Source: Dactylorhiza incarnata (Eukaryota > Streptophyta > Magnoliopsida > Asparagales > Orchidaceae). Taken from it: DNA of 64,000 nt. Position 1 is the first letter of the stretch; each line of letters starts with the position of its first letter. Shown here in pieces: positions 56,387-64,000 of the stretch. Location: assembly GCA_033032865.1 (NCBI GenBank), contig JAWHQI010000001.1, positions 2,936,001 through 3,000,000 of the forward strand, written 5' to 3'. The translations under genes and the position numbers were made by a program. The notes beneath the pieces were generated by a model. The model saw nothing but the letters and a program-made list of their open reading frames with translations, was not told the origin of the DNA and made no database searches.

Positions 56387-56388
56387 TC

Positions 56389-56838
56389 CAAATATAACCT
56401 CATTCTTTTACTCCAATGACTTAACATATATTATGAAAAAAATGGAAATTCATAAAATATAATGACTGCTTGTGTAATTACACAATATCCCTATAATAAA
56501 AATAATGATTGATATTCATAAAATCCAAAAACTTTTTAGCAGACCTACTACACTTACTAAGGTAGGTAATCATTATGCCTCCAAAAACTAATTTCGAAAT
56601 ATAATGACTTACTTTAAAATGATTTTTGGTTTAAATATAAATGTTTTTTGAAATAAATAATTATAAAATACTGATGTATATTTTTTTACGATCATTTTGA
56701 GTACTCAAATGTATAAGTTGTGGGGGAAGCCCATCGTCGTCGGTCGGATATTGTCGTATGCAGACACAACCCGCTCAAATGCGAGCGCAGCCCGCTAAGA
56801 GTCAGGGAGCATGAGCGAAGCCCGTGCGAAGCTGCTCG
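56389..56838 (+). repeat. Hairpin repeat family, copy 3 (most complete)
   Basis: About 450 bp: starts CAAATATAACCTCATTC (as 7824), continues through the AT-rich part matched by 7824-8105, then TACGATCATTTTGAGTACTC, GC hairpins (GCGAGCGCAGCCCGC) and the terminal GCCCGTGCGAAGCTGCTCG. It joins the two halves seen separately near 7230-8105. Confidence 0.8.
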
Positions 56839-56844
56839 TGTGTG

Positions 56845-57396
56845 TGTGTCTATATATATATTATAAAAGTGTTTATAACATAAAATTAAATATTAAATAT
56901 TTTATATTAATTGTCATAATTTAATACATTTAATATTTTAGTAAATTATGAGATTGATTTTGAGCCTATAAATAGCTTTTCAAAACATGAGATGAAATAC
57001 ACACAATCTCGCTCTCTCATCTTCTTCCTTGTGCTCTCATATTTTCGATACTATTATCTTGTGATTCTACATTTGCTTCATCCCGTGCAAGTTCGGGTGC
57101 TCTGTGCTTCTTCGGTGTCCGTGCACATCGGAGTTTTGGGATCTAGCCGGGTGTTGTACCTTGGAGAAGTGAGCATCGGTTGAAAGCCCTGCCGGAGGGT
57201 AGTGCAACTTCTTTAGGGCAGTGATCACACGCCTTACCGAGACTCGATTTCTTACTTTATTTTTCATTGTATATTATTTTATGTATTTCTAAACATTTGT
57301 ATTTTGTTCCGAAAAATTATATTACAAATATTTAATTATTTATTTCTAGAGAATATTTTAGAAATAATATCATTATATAAGTAAAATTTCTAACAC
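56845..57396 (+). mobile_element. LTR-like repeat, copy 2
   Basis: About 550 bp matching 3690-4252 with few differences, TATA box TATAAAT at 56967-56973, ending TTTCTAACA. No retrotransposon interior follows, so it may be a solo LTR. The frame 56992-57183 has no protein signature. Confidence 0.7.
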
Positions 57397-58280
57397 AAAG
57401 GGATAAATAAAAATTAATGTTTTTTTTGTAAAAAAAATTATGCAGTTTTATGTGGTGGTGAAACTTCTAGAAATTTGTTCTGTTTGATGATATTCAAATA
57501 TGAGTTTATTTGTCCAATGGATCAAGACAACACTGCCGTGAGAAATAAGTAAAAATAGGCGATTGTTAATCTTACCATGAATTTGACTACTCATTTTTTG
57601 CAGCGGCTCTCCTTTGCGATTTCATTTTCTCTAATGTTCCTTCTCCGCCTCACTGACTTTCCTTCCCCATGCTCGCCGGCGGAGGATCAAGGAGCAAAGA
57701 AGAACGCAGCCGTTGATTGATAACGGAAGAAGAATGCCGAGGTAAATCACCTTCTTCCTTTTCGAACTTTTTTGTTTTCTTTCACTGCTACTCATCTCTC
57801 CCGATAATTGAAAATGAGAAGAGGTACATAAAAAAATGTTTTATGAAATTTTTCTATAAGTTTATGTCAATTAGGAATTTATAAACTATAAATAATTAAT
57901 ATTTTATTTCTTCTTCATATCTTCAGGCTAAAAGAATGACGTAAAGTAATGTCAAATTTGAAGTAATCATGGATTGTTTTGAATGTAACTTTTTTTATGG
58001 ACACTAAAACAATTGAAATTAATTATATTTTGATGGTGTTTTGCCAAATTTATTTATATCAATGAATTTGTGGTGATATTATTTATCAAAGAAATTTGTT
58101 TGTGGATAATAATTATGTTTGCGTTTAGTCATTTTTAAAAAAATAGTTATTTACGATTATCAAGTCAGTGCGGATAGCCAAAAATGTGATGTTAATAGCA
58201 ATTACCAAAAAATATTAGCCACATGTCAATCATTTTTTAATAATTTATTAAATAGCTTCGAAATGTTTAATGAAGTGCAA
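57397..58280. other. Intergenic, no supported gene
   Basis: A GC-richer patch at 57600-57745 ends in a donor-like AAGAATGCCGAG|GTAAAT and could be an untranslated exon of an unrecognised gene. At 58160-58206, GCGGATAGCCAAAAATGTG and TGTTAATAGCAATTACC resemble one end of the foldback MITE just downstream. Confidence 0.4.
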
Positions 58281-58290
58281 TTTTTTTTTT

Positions 58291-58706
58291 GGCAATTGTT
58301 ATTAGCACACCAGATTTGACTATTCGCACACCAATTTCTATGAGTTATTACGCGCCTTTTGAAAATACGCCTTGTCCATGCTTTTTAGGAAAATTGTTCA
58401 ACACGAAAATTGTAGTTCTCGTCGAGATCTACAACTTTCGTGTTGAACACTTTCCCTAAAAATGCACGCACAACGCTGATCGTAACTATAGTGAATTTTT
58501 GACGAATTTTTGAAAATACGTCTTGTACATGCATTTTTAGCTAAATTGTTCAACACGAAAGTTGTATATCTAGTTGGGATCTACAATTTTTGTGTTGAAC
58601 ACTTTTCCTAAAAATGTATGCACAAGACGTATTTTCAAAAGACGCGTAATAACTAATAGAAATTGGTGTTCGAATAGCCAAAACTGGTGTGCTAATAACA
58701 ATTGCC
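58291..58706. mobile_element. Foldback (long inverted repeat) MITE, 416 bp, Mutator-type target duplication
   Basis: Ends GGCAATTGTTATTAGCACAC and its exact complement; the arms pair through ATAACTCATAGAAATTGGTG and onward. Inside each half is a smaller hairpin (GTTCAACACGAAA, loop, TTTCGTGTTGAAC). Flanks are T runs (58281-58290 and 58707-58715), consistent with a 9-bp T duplication, though a homopolymer is weak evidence. GG...CC ends and 9 bp fit a MULE-derived MITE. Confidence 0.85.
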
Positions 58707-58941
58707 TTTTTTTTTCCTTCGTGGGATGTGTGGTTGTTTTGTATACATGGGTATATCAATTTGCAATATATTTCGGCAACAAATTTTGTATCATATTAAT
58801 AACAGTAAAATTTTGTATTATATAGTAATTGTTACATGTTTATCGATATACAATGTTATCCATACATATGGTAAATTAGGATGTCTATTTATAAAGTAAT
58901 ATTAAGTTATTTCGGCGTAGAGCCAAAACATCCTAAGTCAT

Positions 58942-60210
58942 TGTTGTGAATATTATCCTCAATCTTCCCTTGATTTGAAGAAGCTTCACACTCAATGCTA
59001 AGTACAAGTTGTATTTGATAAATCCTATTTCATCTCATGACCATGCAGGGTTAGATTATTTCAAGGTGTGGAGTAAGTTCAGTGGTTTACTGCCAAAATC
59101 ACTGAGACAAAGTGTCAGTCTCATCTGAACCGCTGAGACAAGGCCAGGAACCGATGAGAAGGTGTCTGGGCCAGCTGAGCTGCAGATAGAGAAAAATCGC
59201 TGAAACAACTGTCTGTCTTAGCGGATCCGCTGGGACGGGACAGTAGTAGCCGTTGAGACTGGAAGTTGTCTCAGCCCAACCGCTAAGACAGATTCAAATG
59301 TTCTGGCGGGTTTGCTTTTGGCGCAACACACTGTAAAGCAAGATAGGATGTTCCAATCACCTCCATACTGTGTCAGGAGGACATCTGATAGCCGTTGAAG
59401 ACTGAAGGAGTATAAAAGAATCATTTAGGGCTTTGTAAAAGCTCTCTCACTCCCTGAAGAAGGTTAATCTACTGTTCCATTGATGGCAGGCCAAAAAGTT
59501 TTCTCTTCCTGCTTCCTGAAGCTGCAAGGAGAGAAAAGTTTGTTCTTCTTGATTGACTCAAGATAAAACAAGTTGATCCCCATTCATCCTCTGAAGAAAA
59601 GGATCAGAAAGAATCAGTGTTGAGGCCATTAGACTCATCCCTGTTTCAATACTACTACAGCAGTTGTTCAACAACAGAAGACCAAGGTTTGATATATATT
59701 CTAGCTTCTGTTGTAAGCATCCATTATTATATTCTGTAGGAACATTACTTGTTCTGAGGTTGTAGCGCATTTTGCATGAGGGAGTAGGGCTGTTGGGCTT
59801 GAGTGTAGAGCTGAGAGTTCATCTTGAGAGTAAGATCACTATGGAGATCTGAGGTAGGACTTCTTGATAGGTCTGAGCTTGTAGGGCACCTGTGCCTGAG
59901 GTAGGGTTGTTGAGTCTGAGGTAGGGTTTGGGAAAACCTGAGATATCCTGAGGGATCTGTGTTATAAGATCTTGGAGCTGAGATTTGAGGTGTTGGCTTT
60001 GTCTAACTCATTGTTAGAAAGGTGAAGGGGGAAAGAGGAATACTCAAGACACCTTGTCTTGAGGAACCTCTATAAATGCTTGTGTATTTTCTGTGTGATT
60101 GATTCATTACTAACATAAACTCTGAAAACAGTTAGGCTTTTGCTTAGAAACAAAAGAAACCTATTCACCCCCCTCTAGGTAATTAAGACAACTTCCTATA
60201 TAAATTATCA
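58942..60210 (+). repeat. SIRE/Maximus-like Copia 5' LTR (start approximate)
   Basis: Ends TAAATTATCA at 60210, directly before a Met-tRNA-type primer site. The start is proposed at TGTTGTGAATATT; it cannot be confirmed because the 3' LTR is outside the window. It has a TATA box (TATAAAA, 59411-59417) and, upstream, six degenerate copies of (A/G)CCGCTGAGACA(A/G)G at 59090-59290. A frame at 59218-59770 is not a gene. Confidence 0.65.
59411..59417 (+). promoter_or_regulatory. LTR TATA box of the Copia element
   Basis: GGAGTATAAAAGAATC, the best plus-strand TATA match in this LTR, about 800 bp before its 3' end. Confidence 0.6.
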
Positions 60211-60212
60211 TG

Positions 60213-60224
60213 TGATATCAGAGG
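60213..60224 (+). other. Primer binding site of the Copia element (tRNA-iMet type)
   Basis: TGATATCAGAGG matches the usual TGGTATCAGAGC at 10 of 12 positions, two bases after the LTR. Confidence 0.85.
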
Positions 60225-60291
60225 TAGGTTAGTCAAGAAGGACATAATTGTCTGACCAGATCCTACAAAGGAGTAGTCATATCTGAATCCA

Positions 60292-62835
60292 ATGGCCTCC
60301 ACTGGATTGCAGAAGGAGATGAGATCTATGAAGTTGCCCATATGCAACAAAGAAAACTTTGGCATATGGAAGCAAAGGGTTAGGTTGTTTATGGAAGCAT
60401 CAGACTCAAGGATCTACATCACTATAAAGCAAGGGCCTTTCACTTTTCAAACTGCCTCCACCATAGATCCAACTAGGAGAGTGGTCATGGCCTTTAATGA
60501 CTTGACCAAGGATGAACTTGCATTATTCACTATGGACAAAAGAGCCCAAAACAGCATTGTTAATGCAATTGATGACCACCTTTTAGAACTTAGTGCACTG
60601 CACAACAGTCAAGGAAATGTGGGATACACTTGTGGGGTATATGGAAGGAACAACTGAGGTGAGGGATGATAGAAAATCACTCCTCAATCAAGAGTATGAA
60701 GCTTTCAGGCTGCTGAGCCAAGAAAGCATTTCCATATGCTATGAAAGGTTCTTTAGGATAGTTAATGAACTAAGAACCTATGAAAGGGTGTTTAGTGACT
60801 ATGAGCTTAATGATAAGTTCCTAAGATCTCTAACTAGAGACTGGGACACAAAGATATGTGCCATCAGGGAGGTGGCCAAGCTAGGTGAAACTCCCACCAA
60901 CACACTGTTTGGAAAGCTGCTCTCTTATGAGATGTAGTTGTCTGCAAGGAAGGAAGATGACACTTCCACCATGGCTCATGCAAGGGAGAGAGCTGTTGTT
61001 CTCAAAGCTGACAACTCCAAGAAGATTAAGGCCAGGATGGTGTCTCCTCCAAGAAGGAGTGCTGGATCTGATAAGTTTGAGAACAACACTTCAGGCAGCT
61101 CTTCATATGATGAGGAGTTTGCTGCCTTCTCAAGGCAGTTCAAGAAAATGATGAGGAGGAAGCAGTGGAAGAACAAGCCCTCCTCCTCCTCACACTCCAA
61201 GAAGGACCACAACAGATCTTAAAGGCAACACACCAAGGGTGACAGGTATGAATCTAAACCTGGTAAACATGTTTCAAATAACATTATTTGCTATTGCTGC
61301 AGCAAGCCTGGACATGACATTGTTGACTGTCCAGTCAAGAGGAAGGAGAAAGGTGATAAGAAACATCATCACCAGAAGGATTGGAAGGGGAAAAAATCCT
61401 TCCTAGCAAAGAAAGGAAAGAGCTGGAGTGAATCTGAATCCTCAACTTCAGATTCAGATGATGAAGAGGAAGCCTACATTGAGTTGTTTGCAGCAGAAAA
61501 GGATGATGATTTTCCTACTGCCATGGTTGGAATCAGGGCCCCTCTATCACATTCAGACAGTGACATGGAGTAGGATGAAGAGGACAAAGTTCAGCTGGGC
61601 CTCATGGCCATCACTGATGAGGAAGCTAGTCAGAACAATTCTGACAGTGAACAGGTACTGATTCATTCCATCTCTTCTTCTGATTATGAGACAAGCCCAG
61701 AATCTGAAGCACCTTCATCAATTGGTGAAAGTGATTCAGAATCTGAGGAAGATATCAATCAATTGATTGACAAGTATGGTGCTCTCTTGGAAGCTCTGAA
61801 AAAGAGCAAGAAGCTAGCCAAGAGGCAAGCCCAAGAAATTGCTTCCCTTAAGATGGATTAGAAAGAGTGCACGGAGTCACCTACCATAGTGGCTCAGATG
61901 TATAGATAAATTATCCATCTAAAGGGGATAACAATTGTTCAATTGAGCACCATATCCCAACAGAACAAGGTCATCAAGGACCTTGATGTGAAGCTTCTGA
62001 AGGAAAAGAGCCTAGTGGCTCAATTCTCCAAGCCTAAATCAGTGCTTCTTATTATTGACACCTTTTCCTCTCAAACCAATAGAAGAGGACTAGGGTTCAA
62101 TAACATGGAAGTAGGAGAAGGGAGTGGAGAAAAGAGTAAGGACAAGGCAAAGCCTCATACCACCTTTCAAAAGGTATTACTTCCTTCTAACATGTATGAC
62201 TATGACAGTATGTATGGTCACTGAAAGAATGGAAGCTCCTATAGGAAGGAGAACACTCCTTCCCATAGTGGAAGAAAGGGCATGAGAATGAGTGCTATGA
62301 ATGCTCCCCATGAAGAAATACAAATGGCCTAACTTGGACCATTTGTATTTGGTACTTCAATTCCTTCATTCAAGAGTAAGGAAGCTAGTCATTCCAAGTT
62401 CTGTCCAGCAAAGAAATTAGCTACTGTCAAATCTGTTGACAAGTCCTGCTACTCAGTGTCTGATGCCATCCAATCTTGCCTGGCTCCCAAGTCAATGCAA
62501 ACTGATGCCATCAAGACAAAGGGTGCCAAGACTGTTCACAAGTTAACTTTCAGCCAGATCATTGCTGAAAGAAATAAGAAAAATGTTGTTGTCTCCCCTC
62601 CTGAACACAGCATATTAATGCTTTCTCCTCAATATATGTTCAGAAGAGGAGATACAATATTCATGAATGTTGGTATTGTGGTAAGGTGGGACACTTTGCC
62701 ATAGACTGTTGGCACAATCCCAATGTGCCAAGTGCAAAGAAGAGTCTTCCTGCAAAGGGTGCAGCTGGTGTGAGGTCATTTCAACATGCTAACAAGGACC
62801 TAGGACCCAAAATTATTTGGGCTCCCAAGGGTAAC
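60292..62835 (+). pseudogene. Copia (SIRE/Maximus-like) gag, multiply interrupted
   Basis: Starts MASTGLQKEMRSMKLPICN at 60292. The Copia gag domain runs through FGIWKQRVRLFMEAS and, after a frame change near 60595, VKEMWDTLVGYMEGTTEV, YERFFRIVNELRTY and RDWDTKICAIREVAKL. In-frame stops occur at 60935 (TAG) and 61220 (TAA). A first zinc knuckle CYCCSKPGHDIVDC lies near 61290-61335. An acidic region with a coiled coil (LIDKYGALLEALKKSKKLA) follows, and a second knuckle CWYCGKVGHFAIDC near 62670-62712. A long acidic, coiled-coil Gag with two knuckles is typical of the SIRE/Maximus lineage. Gag would form the particle; this copy has at least five stops or frame changes. Confidence 0.85.
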
Positions 62836-62846
62836 TAATCTCCTTC

Positions 62847-64000
62847 TTGCAGGTTAGTTCAAGTACCAGCCTTAACCAAATATGGTACTTGGACAGTGGG
62901 TGCTCAAGGCACATGACAGGTACCATGAGTCTTCTACAGGACTACACAGCTGTGAAGAATGGACCTAAAGTCATCTTTGGTGGATCTAAAAGGGGAATCA
63001 CCAAAGGATATGGTATGATCTCCAATGACATAGTTTTAATCACAAGGGTAGCTTATGTTGAAGGTTTGCAACACAACCTTGTAAGCATAAGTCAACTATG
63101 TGATTTAGGCTATGCCATTGAATTCCACATTGACAAGTGCTTGATCAAAAAGTCTAATGACTTAGAGATTATTCTCTCAGGCACTAGGAGTGGGAATGTT
63201 TATTGTTTAGATTTTATATGCAATAATTCTCTATCATCTATATGTCTTGTGGCCAATGAAAGTGAGTCTCTTTGTGTTCAATTGCACAAGAGACTTGCCC
63301 ATATTAACTACAAGACAATGTATAGACTATTCTCTAAAAACCTTGTTAGGAATAGTCCAAACTTGAAATGTATTAAAAGTAGTCCCTGTCATGCTTGCCA
63401 AATGGGTAAGCAAACAAGGGCCACCTTTAAAAGTATTGGCTCCAAAGACACTGAAAGATGTCTATATCTATTGCACATGGACTTGTTTGGTCCTATGCCA
63501 ATTCAAAGCCTAGGTGGGAAGTTGTATACTTTGGTGATTGTTGATGATCAATCAAAATATATATGGGAATTCTTCCTTAAGAAGAAGTCAGATACATTAA
63601 ATATCTTTATAAACTATGTCAAGACAATTCAGAATGACTTGCAATGTTCTGTGGTCAGGACTAGGACTAACCATGGCACAAAATTTCAATCTGAAGCCAG
63701 GACAGGGTTTTGTCAAGAATTTGGTATTACCCAAGAGTTCTCCTCCCCAAGGACTCCACAATAAAATGGTGTGGCTGAGAGGAGGAATAGGACCTTGATA
63801 GAAGCTGGGAGAACATTACTTAGTGTCTCCTCACTCCCAGAATACTTCTGGGCTAAGGCAGTCAATACTGCATGTTATGTTCTCAATAGAGCTTCCATCA
63901 ATAAGGTTCATGGAATTACCCCCTATGAGATTCTGAAAGGCAAACAACCAATAATTTCATACTTCAGAATCTTTGGTTCAAAATGCTACATCTTAAACAA
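62847..64000 (+). pseudogene. Copia protease and integrase (partial; cut by window end)
   Basis: The frame 62847-63764 continues after a stop to the window end. Protease: WYLDSGCSRHMTG (Asp of DSG present). GAG-pre-integrase zinc region: LHKRLAHIN, then CHACQMGKQ. Integrase core: HMDLFGPM supplies the first Asp; the second is lost because RTNHGTKF has Asn where Copia integrases have Asp (RTDHG); the Glu is present in NGVAERRN, but preceded by TAA (63762-63764) in place of Gln (TPQQNGV). Sequence continues FWAKAVNTACYVLNRA to FGSKCYILN. Reverse transcriptase would lie beyond 64000. Both a stop and a lost catalytic residue mark this copy as dead. Confidence 0.9.

Larger units (their letters stand above)
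8168..56388. mobile_element. Mutator-like element (MULE) carrying Ulp1-like and FAR1-like genes, hugely expanded by nested insertions
   Basis: The ends are inverted repeats: 8171-8245 matches the reverse complement of about 56312-56386, including AAAATTTTCT, TGCGCTCAACGCAGGAATCG and CGAAAATAAATAC. Comparison with the duplicate at 7777-8105 places the borders near 8168 and 56388. Inside are two convergent genes, each beginning near one TIR: a DUF1985/Ulp1-protease gene on + and a FAR1-type transposase gene on -. Subtracting LTR element A (29.2 kb) and the CACTA element (11.9 kb) leaves about 7.2 kb. Known relatives include plant MULEs that carry Ulp1-like sequence (Kaonashi-type elements in Arabidopsis) and MuDR, which also has convergent genes starting at its TIRs. 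A clean 9-bp target duplication was not found: the left candidate AAAAGTTCT and right TTTCAGTCC differ. Both genes are broken, so the element is not autonomous now. Confidence 0.8.

Overview
The window is flowering-plant nuclear DNA: spliced genes with plant-type introns, plant-specific transposon families, AT-rich intergenic sequence and several superimposed rounds of transposon insertion. I see no intact ordinary host gene and no bacterial or organellar feature. Nearly everything readable is transposable-element DNA, mostly damaged. The species cannot be named from the sequence.

Layout. 1-8167: minisatellites, a decayed Ty1/Copia element (about 3690-6250), a weak SINE candidate, GA- and TA-rich tracts, and a GC-rich hairpin repeat family. 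8168-56388: one Mutator-like element (MULE) inflated to about 48 kb by later insertions. Its skeleton is about 7 kb, with two genes converging from the terminal inverted repeats: a DUF1985/Ulp1-type protease gene (+ strand, 9034-11456) and a FAR1/FHY3-type transposase gene (- strand, 55973 down to 11860). A CACTA element (43899-55751, target duplication AAT) sits in intron 1 of the transposase gene. A 29-kb LTR element A (12910-42098, target duplication CCTCC) sits in its main exon. Element A lies on the minus strand, has about 4.8-kb LTRs and almost no coding sequence. Its second LTR is split by element B (20956-39275, target duplication GTGAT), a Tat-lineage Ty3/Gypsy element. B is split in turn by element C (31435-37878, target duplication TGTAC), a non-autonomous element with one zinc-knuckle ORF. 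56389-64000: a second copy of the hairpin family, a second LTR-like copy, a foldback MITE with a 9-T target duplication, and the 5' part of a SIRE/Maximus-like Copia element that runs off the end of the window.

How the parts work together. The MULE resembles MuDR in layout: two convergent genes, each starting just inside one TIR. Element B carries gag-pol on the + strand and, between integrase and the 3' LTR, two spliced antisense transcription units on the - strand, each with its own TATA box. The CACTA element carries a TNP2-type gene and a Ptta/En/Spm (Transposase_24-like) gene, both on the - strand. Nesting gives relative ages: MULE oldest, then A and the CACTA element, then B, then C. 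LTR pairs of B (about 14 of 669 bases differ) and C (about 38 of 1617), counted by eye, suggest both inserted fairly recently.

The most interesting items are the MULE gene pair with an adjacent empty-site-like duplicate, the two antisense genes of element B, palindromic or W-box-like motif arrays in LTR promoters, and long C/G homopolymers (15, 22, 30 and 40 bases), three of them inside transposon ORFs.
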